From NCBI RefSeq assembly GCF_031844705.1, contig NZ_CP134609.1, positions 7,812,001-7,876,000 of the forward strand: a stretch of 64,000 nt of DNA. Reading direction: 5' to 3'. Both the position numbers and the translations under genes were made by a program. Under the pieces are notes generated by a model that saw only the letters and a program-made list of their open reading frames with translations, made no database searches and was not told the DNA's origin. Source of the stretch: Streptomyces sp. ITFR-16 (GTDB taxonomy: Bacteria > Actinomycetota > Actinomycetes > Streptomycetales > Streptomycetaceae). Each line of letters starts with the position of its first letter. Position 1 is the first letter of the stretch. Of the stretch, positions 26,336 to 35,166 are shown piece after piece.

Positions 26336-26779
26336 ATGTCCAAGCGCGTCATCGCCATGTCACTCGCGGGTACGGCTGTGCTGGGAGCGGCCGGCGCCGT
26401 CGCCTTCGCGGCCCAGGCCTCCGAGGCGAAGCCCCAGGTGCGGGACGGCGAGGCCGCGTACGTCGCCCCGCACGGCACCCGCGACGGCTCGCTGACCTTC
26501 ACCGTCCGCGTGTCGGACGACTCGGGCGTACGCGGCGTCAAGGTACTGGCGTGGCCCGGGACCCTGAAGCCGGCTCCGACGGCGAAGGAGATGAAGGACG
26601 TCGAGTCCGCCACGTGCACGGCGGCCGGGGACGGGGCCGCCCGGTGCACCTACACGGTGAGGGTCACCGAGGCGGACGCGGTACCGGCCGGCGCCTGGCA
26701 CGTGGCGGTCCTGGCGACCGCGAAGGACGGCGACACGGCATTCGTGCCCCGCGCGGCAGACTTCACGGCCCGCCGTTGA
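26336..26779 (+). CDS. Small secreted protein with Ig-like strands
   Basis: 147-residue exported protein. ATG at 26336 follows AAGGGAG and gives a Sec signal ('VIAMSLAGTAVLGAAGAVAFA', cleavage near 'AQA-SEA'). The mature part has beta-strand patterns ('SLTFTVRVSDDSGVRGVKVLAW', 'AWHVAVLATAKDG') and two cysteines likely disulfide-bonded. It resembles a Streptomyces-specific secreted family I believe is DUF5707, but this was not checked. Function unknown. Confidence 0.75.
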   Translation: MSKRVIAMSLAGTAVLGAAGAVAFAAQASEAKPQVRDGEAAYVAPHGTRDGSLTFTVRVSDDSGVRGVKVLAWPGTLKPAPTAKEMKDVESATCTAAGDGAARCTYTVRVTEADAVPAGAWHVAVLATAKDGDTAFVPRAADFTARR

Positions 26780-26970
26780 GCCGGATGGCTGTGGGGGCGG
26801 GCGCCTGCCTGTGGCGCGGTGCGGGGGTGAGTGCACTCAGGGCGGGTGCCCGCCTTGTGGGGTGGGGTCAGGGGGGTTGAGGCTGCGTAGCAGTCGTCCG
26901 GTGCGGTCCCAGCGGGCCGGGCCGTGGCGGGTCATGGTGAGGGTGCCGGTCGAGGGCCCCGCACGGCGGT

Positions 26971-27358
26971 CAGGCGTCAGGGTCGACTTCGGGGTGCGTG
27001 AATCGCACGGGCTTGCCCAACGAGCGGGCGTAGGCGATCTCGGCTCGGGTGCTGTCTCCGATGTAGTCGCCGACTACGAGCGCTCGTCAGCGAGCCGGAT
27101 CTTCGCGCGGTGCAGATCGTCGAGTCGGTCCTTCAGCGCCTCGGCCTCGGCAGGATCGGACCAGAATTCGTGCGGCGACTTCATGTCGCAGCCCGGTTTG
27201 ACGACAATCCTTCCGGCTTTGGTCTCCCGCAGATCGGCCTTGTTCATCTCGGTCATGAACCGGGTCGAGCCGCAGATCACGACGATACGCGGGAGGCCCA
27301 ACAGCTTCTTCGCGTGGGCGAGCCTCTCCTCAGGGGTGAGCGGCTGCGGGTATGACAC
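26971..27358 (-). pseudogene. Frameshifted nucleoside deoxyribosyltransferase-like gene
   Basis: GTG at 27358 with an AGGAGG site opens a frame with 'LLGLPRIVVICGSTRFM', the start of a Rossmann-like fold found in nucleoside 2-deoxyribosyltransferase/DUF4406-type proteins. The frame stops at 27074, but shifting one base near 27083 continues smoothly as 'ALVVGDYIGDSTRAEIAYAR' to a stop at 26971. One missing G (GAGGCG to GAGCG on the coding strand) explains everything. Either a true 1-base deletion or a sequencing error; the second half is otherwise well conserved in codon use. Confidence 0.7.
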
Positions 27359-27510
27359 CGGTTCCTCCTGGTGGTGTGGTCCAAGGGGCTCCTGCCGAGA
27401 CGAGAACAGTATGAGGCCCCGGGGCATCGGGCCTCGGTACACACATTGGCCACTGGGTTCAACGACCGCCCCGCGCAACTGGTGTTAACCGATGCCGAAG
27501 GCATCCGCCG

Positions 27511-27592
27511 GTGGGCGAGCCCGGCCAGATCCTGCTCAACGTCGGCCTCGCCGCAGGAGTGCCCATGCCGTACTCCTGCACGGTCGGCCCTC
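27511..27592 (+). pseudogene. Remnant of a [2Fe-2S] ferredoxin-like domain
   Basis: In the gene-poor stretch 27359-27889, one plus-strand frame reads 'ILLNVGLAAGVPMPYSC', closely resembling the strand before the first iron-sulfur cysteine in plant-type ferredoxin domains of reductases. The remaining cysteine cluster is lost. Nothing else in 27359-27889 looks like a gene. Confidence 0.3.
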
Positions 27593-27889
27593 CACCGCTG
27601 CTCCGACCGCACCCCAATCACCACCGGCAGCCGGGCTCAGTCGCCGCGCGCCTCATCGACCAGGGACACACCGGATGGGTTGTTCGGGGTGGTGGTGCGG
27701 TCGTGGGTGCCGGGGCGGATCGTGGGCTGATGGAAATGACCGGACGTTGCGGTCGCGGTGACCGATGCCATGGTCAGTGGATTGGCCTGGATACGGCCCT
27801 GCCCGATCAGGGCCGCAGCCTTCTCCGTCTCGTCCTTCGGCACGGGCACCGACCCGTCGTACGAAGGGATGCCGACATGCCACACGGCC

Positions 27890-29983
27890 TCAGCACCTCC
27901 GCTCGCCGCCCGGCACACGGAAAGCGATCACGGCGACATCGTCGCGACGGTCCTCGGGAAGCCGCAGAAGCTCAGCCACGAACCGTTCGGCCACAAGAGC
28001 ACGGGAGCGCAACGTAGCCGCATGCCGAACGAGCAGAGCCAGCCCGTCACCGATGTCCCTGCGCGGATTCTCGATCAGCCCGTCCGTATAGAGCACCAGG
28101 GTGTCACCCGGCCCGATTCGATAATGACTTTCGGTACGGGACACCTCGGGCAGCACACACAACGGCGGGTCCGTGCCCTGCCGGCGGCCAAGAAAACGCG
28201 GCGTGCCCAACCCCGGCACCAGCAAGGGCGGCGGATGCCCCGCGTTCGACAGCGTCGCCTGCCAGCTCCCATCGCCGACCGGACGCAGCACGACATGAAC
28301 AGCGGTGATCAGCGGCGCGATATCCAGCCCCTGCGCCACCAGGTCGAGCCGGGCAAGAGTGGCCGCGGGACCCGCCCACCCGGCGTCATAGGCGAACCCC
28401 CGCAGCATGTTGCTGATCTTGCCCATCGCCGTGGCCGCCATCAGATCATGGCCGGCGACATCACCGATCGAAAGAGAAACCGACCCGTCACGAGTCCTGA
28501 CGGCGTCGTACCAGTCACCACCGATCTCGGCCGAGGAATCGGCGGGCTGGTAGGCCGCCGCAAGCTCGGCACCCTCCACGGACGGCGGAGGAAGAAGGAA
28601 CGACCTCTGCAGGGTCAGAGCCGTCTCCCGCGCGCCCTGCAACTCCAGCGTGCGCTGCACCGGGTCCTGGACACGCCGCAGGATCTCGTTGAACAGATCG
28701 AGATCCGAACCGCTCGGGGGCGGGTGCCCCTGACAGGTCGAGGCCGCCACGAGCGCCACGACCCGCTCATCCGCGACCAGCGGAGCGACGAGCAGGCTGG
28801 TGGCACCGGCCTGCTCCATCCAGGCCCTGGACGCGCCGGACAAAAGATCGGCGGGCGGCTGTCCGGCCGGAAAGGTGATGAGCACGGACTTCCGCGTCGC
28901 GATGGCCCGCTCCGCCTGCCTGCCGAGCGCGAAGTCGTCCGGCAGTGGTCCGAGCGCCGGGAGCCCCGGAGCCAGCGCCGCCTGCGCTCTGGCCATTGTG
29001 TGCTCCATGCCCGACAGGCCGTGCCATGTTCCGGCCTGCGGATGGAAGACCGCCAGCGCGTCGAACAGGTCCGGCACCACGGCCCGGGCCAGCCTGCTGA
29101 AAACGTCCGGTACGGTGCCCGCCGTAGGAATGGCCGCCACGCGCGCCAGCAGCCTCTCCTTCATCTGCTCGCGCCACTCCTCCTCGGCGTCGCTCACCGT
29201 GCCCACCCACTCCACGACCTCACCGTCCCGGAGCACCGGCACCGCGATGATCTTCACGTGCCGGTAGCGGCCGGAGTCGTCCCCCACCCGGACACGGATC
29301 ATCGCGTCCAGGAGCGCCTTGCCACGGCGCGTGGCACGCCACTGTGAGGCGAACCAGAGCCGGTCCTTCGGATGCACCGCGTCCATCCAGGAGGCCGACG
29401 AACCGGCCTCCGGCTGCCACAGGCTCTCCCCGGCGACCCCCAGACGGCCCACAAGCGTGGCGACCTTGCCCTCGGGCGTCATGAGCCAGACAACATGCGG
29501 GATGGCGGACAGCAACGCCTCATAACGCGCGAGAGCCCGGCCCGCGACATCGGTGACACCTTCCTCGACCGCCGCGGCAGAAGTGCTCAACCGCCTGCTG
29601 CCGAGCAGACCGGCCACCAGAAGTACAGCAGGACCGAACCGGCTCGTCACCGGTACCGCGGCGACCAGACACGTCCGGTGAACCACACTTCCCGAACCCG
29701 TACGCACAGCGAGGTCCACCAGGACACTCGAACGCTCCGTACCCGGCAGATCCAGCGCCCGCAGCAGCGGCCGGAACTTCGCCGCAGACAGCGCGACCCC
29801 CGCCTCCTGGCCGAGGCTCCAGAAGCCGAACAGCTCCCTGAACGGACGGTTGCACTGCCGCAGCACCTGCCTGCGCCCAGTGACCAGAGCCAGCCCGACC
29901 GCAGCAGACCCAAGAGGAGCGACCCCGAAGAAGGAGTCGGCGGCGGAGAACGAATGCGTGGACACCCATCCAGCATTGTTCAA
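27890..29983 (-). CDS. SpoIIE/RsbU-type PP2C phosphatase with PAS and GAF domains
   Basis: 697-residue cytoplasmic signalling protein. N-terminal PAS-like regions (about 15-130 and 155-280, the latter with 'WMDAVHPKDRLWFASQW' and 'WVGTVSDAEEEW'), a GAF domain (about 295-440) and a C-terminal PP2C-type serine phosphatase with metal-binding motifs 'EIGGDWYDAV', 'GDVAGHDLMAATAMG', 'LSNAGHPPPLL' and 'LYTDGLIE'. Such proteins dephosphorylate anti-anti-sigma factors and activate stress sigma factors. No partner anti-sigma gene is adjacent. The start may be TTG 29983 or GTG 29965. Confidence 0.87.
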   Translation of the reverse strand: MNNAGWVSTHSFSAADSFFGVAPLGSAAVGLALVTGRRQVLRQCNRPFRELFGFWSLGQEAGVALSAAKFRPLLRALDLPGTERSSVLVDLAVRTGSGSVVHRTCLVAAVPVTSRFGPAVLLVAGLLGSRRLSTSAAAVEEGVTDVAGRALARYEALLSAIPHVVWLMTPEGKVATLVGRLGVAGESLWQPEAGSSASWMDAVHPKDRLWFASQWRATRRGKALLDAMIRVRVGDDSGRYRHVKIIAVPVLRDGEVVEWVGTVSDAEEEWREQMKERLLARVAAIPTAGTVPDVFSRLARAVVPDLFDALAVFHPQAGTWHGLSGMEHTMARAQAALAPGLPALGPLPDDFALGRQAERAIATRKSVLITFPAGQPPADLLSGASRAWMEQAGATSLLVAPLVADERVVALVAASTCQGHPPPSGSDLDLFNEILRRVQDPVQRTLELQGARETALTLQRSFLLPPPSVEGAELAAAYQPADSSAEIGGDWYDAVRTRDGSVSLSIGDVAGHDLMAATAMGKISNMLRGFAYDAGWAGPAATLARLDLVAQGLDIAPLITAVHVVLRPVGDGSWQATLSNAGHPPPLLVPGLGTPRFLGRRQGTDPPLCVLPEVSRTESHYRIGPGDTLVLYTDGLIENPRRDIGDGLALLVRHAATLRSRALVAERFVAELLRLPEDRRDDVAVIAFRVPGGERRC

Positions 29984-30157
29984 AGCCGCGACGCTGACGA
30001 GCCGGAGGCTGCCGAGCGATGCTCACCCCGGCAGCGCCCCCGCACAGACAAGGGCGGCCCGCCCACCCCCACCTCCCTCACTAAACGTGTTTATTGACCC
30101 GACTTCCGGTTACAACAAGTGGCTACAGGCTGTCAGTACCCGACGGAAGGCAGAAAC

Positions 30158-30349
30158 ATGACCTTCATCAACGTGCTCGTCCTCGTCGCGGTCCTCGTCC
30201 CCATCGCCCTGCTGGCACTGGCCCCCAGCGTGCCCGCCCGGCGCAACCCGTTCCCCGGCCGCCGGCCCGACCGCACGCGGCGCCGTCCCACCGCGACGCG
30301 ACCGAGCGAGATGCCCCACCAGCAGACGAACAGGCACCACGCCCGCTGA
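30158..30349 (+). CDS. Small membrane protein
   Basis: 63-residue protein with an N-terminal hydrophobic helix ('FINVLVLVAVLVPIALLALA') and a very basic Pro/Arg/Thr-rich tail. ATG at 30158 has GGAAGG upstream. Role unknown; the short coding region and good ribosome site make it plausible but not certain. Confidence 0.5.
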   Translation: MTFINVLVLVAVLVPIALLALAPSVPARRNPFPGRRPDRTRRRPTATRPSEMPHQQTNRHHAR

Positions 30350-30662
30350 CCTCGAAGCGAAGCACACGCCCGACCATACGGAGGGCCCGTCCCGCCGAGG
30401 ACGGGTGCCGCCGGGCCAACGGGGGCCGGGGCCAGACGCACGCGCGGAGACCCACAGCGGTCGGAAGCAGCCGATGATGCTGAGAAATAAGGCCGTGTCG
30501 AAGTCCGGGCGGTTGATGCATCGCTCGGCTGTGTCGCGCTCCTTGTCTGCCTCGTGGTCGAAGGGCAGCCGGGGCCTTGTCGGTCCGCCGGAACGGGAAT
30601 CACTACCCGCCGTGGTGGTCCGGTCACCGGCCGCCCCGCTTCGGCGCCCGGTCCGGCGGCAA
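30350..30662. other. Gene-poor spacer
   Basis: No supported gene, RNA or dyad is seen between the small membrane protein and the left end of the IS5-type element. Confidence 0.5.
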
Positions 30663-31549
30663 TGAGCGTTTTCAGCGTTGCCTCTCCAGGGTGAGGACGG
30701 CTTTGGTGATGACGGTCATGCGGTTGGGGCTGATGCGGGATCTGCGGAAGATTTGCCAGGACTTGAGCCGTGCCATGCCGCGTTCGACGGGTGCCCGGGC
30801 TGCGGACAGGGCCCGGTTCCGGGTTCGGTCGGTGGGGGCGAGTTCCCCGCCTGGCGGGCGGCGCTTGGCTGTGGTGACCCAGTCGCCGGCACCGATGTAG
30901 GCCATGTCGGCGAGGACCGGGACGCCCTGGCGTTCGCAGATCCGAAGGATCCTGTGGGCGCGGGCGGCGGTCAGATCGTGGGTCCGGCCCGGCAGCGCGG
31001 GCGAGATCCACAGGATCTCTCCGGCTGGGTCGGTGACGACCTGCACGTTCACCCCGTGCCGCTTGTGCTTCGCCGAGTAGTCGGCCTTGCCGTCGCCGAC
31101 GCGGTCGCACTCGGCGAGCGTGCCGTCCAGGAGGACGAATTCCGGGTCGTGCGAGCGCAGCGTCTTGAGCAGGCCCGGTGCCTGGTCGGCGAGCAGGCCG
31201 GTGACGGAGGTGACGTAGGCATGGGCGGTGCCGACGGATATCCCAAAGCCGGCGGCGATGCGGGCGAGAGTGTCGTGGCGGCGCAGGTACACGAGTGCGA
31301 CCAGCGCACGACGGCGCGGCGGGAGTTTGCACCGGCGGTCACCCTCACGGATGACGATGAGCATCGCGACCCACTCGACCAGGGCGTGAGGCAGGTCGAG
31401 TGCGGCAGGATACGGAACCAACAGGGCTCCTGTGCTGCTGAGTTGAGACGTCGAACACCTCCCTCAACGGCGCGGGAGCCCTGTCCGTTGCGCACCCCGA
31501 CCTTCACACCGCTCCGTCACCCGATCAGTGGCCACGCTGAAAACGCTCA
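30663..31549. mobile_element. IS5-family insertion sequence (complete)
   Basis: 887-bp element with 20-bp terminal inverted repeats (30663-30682 and 31530-31549) matching at 19 of 20 positions, beginning TGAGCGTTTTCAGCGT. It holds a single transposase gene on the minus strand. No unambiguous target duplication can be read at the ends. Confidence 0.85.
30672..31421 (-). CDS. IS5-family DDE transposase
   Basis: 249-residue transposase. An N-terminal helix-turn-helix ('RRRALVALVYLRRHDTLARIAAGFGISVGTAHAYV' region) precedes the DDE domain: 'FVLLDGTLAEC', 'LADMAYIGAG' and the C-terminal acidic 'APVERGMARLKSW'. TTG start at 31421 has an AGGAG site. The frame is intact and lies inside clear terminal repeats, so the element may be active. 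Confidence 0.88.
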   Translation of the reverse strand: MVPYPAALDLPHALVEWVAMLIVIREGDRRCKLPPRRRALVALVYLRRHDTLARIAAGFGISVGTAHAYVTSVTGLLADQAPGLLKTLRSHDPEFVLLDGTLAECDRVGDGKADYSAKHKRHGVNVQVVTDPAGEILWISPALPGRTHDLTAARAHRILRICERQGVPVLADMAYIGAGDWVTTAKRRPPGGELAPTDRTRNRALSAARAPVERGMARLKSWQIFRRSRISPNRMTVITKAVLTLERQR

Positions 31550-31626
31550 ATGGCTCTGTCCGCGCCCGCTGCGCATCCGTCAACGACACAACCGGACCAA
31601 CGATCAGATGATCTGAACGAAACGGC

Positions 31627-32868
31627 CTAGGCCGCCCGGCGGCCCGTCCGCAGCTCCCGGCCATTGGCCAGGCCCTCCGGGTCCAGCGACAGGGAAACGG
31701 CTGCCGTCGCGCCGACATCCGCGAGGCTCTCCGAGTCGGGCAGCAGCTCCACGCCGTCCGCGTCGGGCCGGTGGATGAGCACGGGGACGTACTCACGGGT
31801 GTGGAAGGCGTGCCCGGCCGTCGGGTCGTTGCCGTGGTCGCCGGTCACGATGAGCCGGTCGCCCGGTGCGTCGAGCAGGGCGACGAGCGCGGCCAGGCCC
31901 GCGTCGGCCTGTTCCAGAAGACGTCCGTAGCGCTCGGTGTCCTGCTGGTGCCCGGCCAGATCCGTCTCCTGGATGTTGGAGACCACCAGGCCGTCGCCGC
32001 GGGCGCGCACCGCTTCGAGGGTGTGCGTGAGGACGTCGGCGGTGTCCACGGCCGGGTGCCGGACCGCGGCCTCGCAGGCCAGGATGTCGGCGGCCTTGCC
32101 CACCAGGGTGACCGGGATGCCCGCGCGGGCGGCCAGGTCGGGGAGCTGACGGGTGTGGTCGATCCGGGCACCCAGGTGCTGCACTTCGAGGCCGCCGTTG
32201 CGGTAGAAGCCGGTGGCGGGGGTGTCGAGGCCGACCGTGCCCTCCTCACCGGCCCGTACGAAGCGCTCCAGCGGGCCGTCCGCATGCCCGCCCACGGCGA
32301 TGACCCGCGCCACGGGAGCGACGGCGCGCACCGTGCGGGCCACGGCGAGGATGCCGCCCGGCCCGTCGAACGGCAGGTCCTCCAGTCGCCCGGAGGCGTT
32401 CCAGTTGATGCCCGGGTCGGCCTCCAGGTTGTCGTGGACCAGCACCGAGCCGTCGACGACCAGGAGCGGCCTGCCGTCCAGCCGGCCGACCCGGTGACCG
32501 GCCGCTTCGAGTGCGGCGGTCACCTCGTCGATGTGGTCGGCGAGCCGGGCGACGGTCACCCGGCTGAAGTCGGCCCCCATCATGGTCTGGTGGCCGGCGA
32601 AGGTGTCGGCGCCCGGATAGCCCAGGGCGGCCCGGCCCGCAGCGACGGGCAGATGGGTGCGCCGGGCGAGATCGGGGTGCGAGTGGACGAGGCCGAGGCC
32701 GAGCGAACCCAGCACGGGCAGCCGCAACGGGCGGCCGAACGCCTCCCGGCAGTGGTCCAGCACATGTCCGCAGGTGTCGGCGGTCAGATCGCCGGGACGC
32801 GCGGTGCCCGCGTCGGGCATGGCGCCGATGCCGAATCCGTCGATCACGACGATGACGGTCTTGGCCAT
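31627..32868 (-). CDS. yhfW: YhfW-like phosphopentomutase-family enzyme
   Basis: 413-residue alkaline-phosphatase-superfamily mutase. Metal and nucleophile positions of phosphopentomutase are recognisable: Asp10 in 'VVIDGFGIGAMPDA', Thr89 in 'GADTFAGHQTMMG' (the phosphorylated Thr of DeoB), and 'VTGDHGNDPTAGHAFHTREY'. The usual 'TGHW' after the Thr is 'AGHQ', a YhfW-like difference suggesting another sugar phosphate. AGGAGG precedes ATG 32868. Last gene of the yhf-type operon, 11 bases after yhfX. Confidence 0.85.
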   Translation of the reverse strand: MAKTVIVVIDGFGIGAMPDAGTARPGDLTADTCGHVLDHCREAFGRPLRLPVLGSLGLGLVHSHPDLARRTHLPVAAGRAALGYPGADTFAGHQTMMGADFSRVTVARLADHIDEVTAALEAAGHRVGRLDGRPLLVVDGSVLVHDNLEADPGINWNASGRLEDLPFDGPGGILAVARTVRAVAPVARVIAVGGHADGPLERFVRAGEEGTVGLDTPATGFYRNGGLEVQHLGARIDHTRQLPDLAARAGIPVTLVGKAADILACEAAVRHPAVDTADVLTHTLEAVRARGDGLVVSNIQETDLAGHQQDTERYGRLLEQADAGLAALVALLDAPGDRLIVTGDHGNDPTAGHAFHTREYVPVLIHRPDADGVELLPDSESLADVGATAAVSLSLDPEGLANGRELRTGRRAA

Positions 32869-32879
32869 GAGGTGCCTCC

Positions 32880-34046
32880 TCAGCTCAGGGACCGGCCCTG
32901 GGCGTCGTACAGACCGTTGAGACGGGGCGTACCGGATGAGATTCCGGAGACGACGGCGACGGTCGAGCGGGTGACGAAGATCTGGGTGCGGAAGGCGAGC
33001 AGCGCGGTGTCGCCGATCTGGGCGTCCTGTCCGGGGGCGGGCGCGTCGAGCAGCCGGTAGTAGTCGATGTTCTCGGCGGGCGCGTCCAGCACGTTCAGAC
33101 GTGCCCCGGTGCGTGGCAGCAGGGCGCTCTTGATGCGGGAGCGGGCGTAGAACCCGCCGCCGAAGACGGCGGGGCGGCCGTCGTCCAGGGTGTGGGCGAC
33201 CTCGGTGACGTACACGTAGGCGGGGGTCTCGGGCTGCGCCGGGTCGAGCGCGTGCAGCGGGGTCGTGCCGGTCAGGGCGTGGCCCGGCTCGCCGTGGGTG
33301 GCGCCGAGGCCGGCGAGCAGCGGCAGGGAGGCCATCGAGGTGGCGCTGGGGGCGCTCAGCCTGAGGTCCGTATGGCCGCGGCCGGTGAGTGTCTCGCGGG
33401 CCTTCAGGGCGAGGGCGAAGTTGGGTGTGGCGTACGGAGCCCCGGTCGCCGGGTCGCACAGCACGCAAGGGAAGGCGGTGACCCCCGCGATCCGGATGCC
33501 GGGAAGCCGTTCGGCGGCGTCGGCGAACGCGTCGAGCCGGTTGAGCGGGACGCCGCCCTCCTGGCCGGGGTAGACGCTTCCCTCGGCGCCTTCGAGACGG
33601 ATCAGGATGTCCTGGACGAACCCCAGCCGCCTCGCGGTGTCGGAGACCGCGCGGGCGTTGTCCAGGTCGTAGACGGTGACGGTCTCGGGACGCCACGCCA
33701 GCATCTCGGGCAGGGCGCGGCGCGGGATCTGGACGAGGTGGCCGAGGTTGCCGGCACGGGCGCCGGAGGCGTGCAGGGTGCGCGCCTCCGGCGGGTCGAT
33801 GGCGGCGTACCGGGGGATGTGCCGGGCGACGGCCCGGATCAGTTCCGGGTTGCGGCCGAGCTGCTTGACGACGAACCAGAGGGAGAGGCCCAGCCGTTCG
33901 GCCTCGGCGGCCAGCAGTGCGGCGTTGGCCTCGACGGCGTCCAGGTCCATCACATAGGTGTCCGGCGGGATCGCGCCCTCGTCATGGAGTGCGGCCGCGG
34001 CCTCGACGAGCCCGGGATTACGGGTCAGTACGGTGTCGAGAAACAC
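32880..34046 (-). CDS. yhfX: YhfX-like PLP enzyme (alanine racemase fold)
   Basis: 388-residue PLP-dependent protein with an alanine-racemase-type barrel; the cofactor lysine is probably Lys61 in 'WFVVKQLGRNPE'. Other family features are 'ILIRLEGAEGSVYPGQEGG' and a C-terminal beta domain. GTG at 34046 begins two bases after the yhfS stop; a longer upstream frame overlaps yhfS and is rejected. Presumed amino-acid racemase or decarboxylase-like activity on an unknown substrate. Confidence 0.85.
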   Translation of the reverse strand: MFLDTVLTRNPGLVEAAAALHDEGAIPPDTYVMDLDAVEANAALLAAEAERLGLSLWFVVKQLGRNPELIRAVARHIPRYAAIDPPEARTLHASGARAGNLGHLVQIPRRALPEMLAWRPETVTVYDLDNARAVSDTARRLGFVQDILIRLEGAEGSVYPGQEGGVPLNRLDAFADAAERLPGIRIAGVTAFPCVLCDPATGAPYATPNFALALKARETLTGRGHTDLRLSAPSATSMASLPLLAGLGATHGEPGHALTGTTPLHALDPAQPETPAYVYVTEVAHTLDDGRPAVFGGGFYARSRIKSALLPRTGARLNVLDAPAENIDYYRLLDAPAPGQDAQIGDTALLAFRTQIFVTRSTVAVVSGISSGTPRLNGLYDAQGRSLS

Positions 34047-34048
34047 GG

Positions 34049-35164
34049 TCAGTGGTCCTTCGGGTCGTTCAGCGCGGCCAGTGAGCGGCGCAGGATCTCG
34101 ATGACGAGGTCCGCGCCCGCCCGCATCGGGTTGATGCGCACGGTCCAGTCGGCCAGTTCGGGGGAGTCGTCCAGGGCGGAGCTGGACATCCGGTAGAAGA
34201 GCGGCGTGATCTCGTAGCGGGAGTTGGAACCGACGGGGTACGGAGCCGCGCCGAAGCGGGCGGCGACGGCGGGCAGTTCCCTGGCGACGGGCCGGTCGAG
34301 CCGGACGAGCAGGCACCGGTCCTGCGCGTTGGCGAGCCGGACCTCGGCGACCCCGGGCACCTCGCCCGAGGCCAGCCGCTCGGCGACCTCGGCGCCGACC
34401 TGGGACTGCACGGACCACATGAGCGGTACGTGGGTGAGCGCGCGCAGTGCGTCGAGCGCCTGGTGCCCCTGGACCTGGCCTCCGCCGGAGTAGTTGTCGC
34501 GGCGGATGTGCTCGATCAGGTCGCGGGCGCCGACGACGATGCCGACGCCCTCCGGACCGTGCAGCTTGAACAGGGAGAAGCAGGAGGCGTCGGCGCCCAG
34601 TTCGACCCCGGCAGCCGGAGTGCGCATCACGGCGTAGTTGTCGTCGACGAGGGTGCGGACGCCGGCGGCCCGGCAGGCGGAGAGGACCCCGCCGGGGTCG
34701 TACGAGTCGGCGAGCCGCTGCCGGGTGTGCTGGACGTAGGCCCAGCGGAACCGGCCGGATTCCAGGGCCTCGCGCAGCTCGTCGGGATCGTTGAAGTCGG
34801 CCTCGACGGTCCGGACCCCGAGGCCGCGCAGCGTGACCTCGGTGGTGCGGTAGACGGGCGCCCGGTGGATGAGGAGGGGGTCGCCCGGCCGGACGGCGGC
34901 GGTGAGGGCGGCCCGGATCGCGCCGGTGCCCGCGCCCTGGACGAAGGCGGCGCCTTCGGCACCGAAGAAGTCGGCGAGGACGGACTCGACGCGGGCGGTG
35001 GTGGCGGGGCGTCCGAGGCCGGGCACGACCCCGGCGTCGGTGGCGAACAGCTGAGGTCCCTCGAAGTGGCGGGCGGTGGCCTCGATGAGCCGGAACTGCC
35101 GGGCGACGGCGTCGGCCGGGGCCACGGTTGCCAGCGGGAACGTCCGGGGGAGTACGGGGTGCAT
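34049..35164 (-). CDS. yhfS: YhfS-like PLP aminotransferase-fold enzyme
   Basis: 371-residue fold-type I PLP enzyme. The PLP lysine is likely Lys200 in 'CFSLFKLHGPEGVG', preceded by the cofactor Asp in 'TLVDDNYAV'; 'FVQGAGTGAIRAAL' (about 74) is the phosphate-binding turn. Related to Cys/Met-metabolism lyases and aminotransferases. Starts 2 bases after the php stop. Substrate unknown. Confidence 0.85.
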   Translation of the reverse strand: MHPVLPRTFPLATVAPADAVARQFRLIEATARHFEGPQLFATDAGVVPGLGRPATTARVESVLADFFGAEGAAFVQGAGTGAIRAALTAAVRPGDPLLIHRAPVYRTTEVTLRGLGVRTVEADFNDPDELREALESGRFRWAYVQHTRQRLADSYDPGGVLSACRAAGVRTLVDDNYAVMRTPAAGVELGADASCFSLFKLHGPEGVGIVVGARDLIEHIRRDNYSGGGQVQGHQALDALRALTHVPLMWSVQSQVGAEVAERLASGEVPGVAEVRLANAQDRCLLVRLDRPVARELPAVAARFGAAPYPVGSNSRYEITPLFYRMSSSALDDSPELADWTVRINPMRAGADLVIEILRRSLAALNDPKDH

Positions 35165-35166
35165 GG

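Noticed and set aside
26780..26970. G-rich stretch after the secreted-protein gene as a terminator
   Set aside because: Only short, imperfect pairing could be found, so no terminator is claimed.
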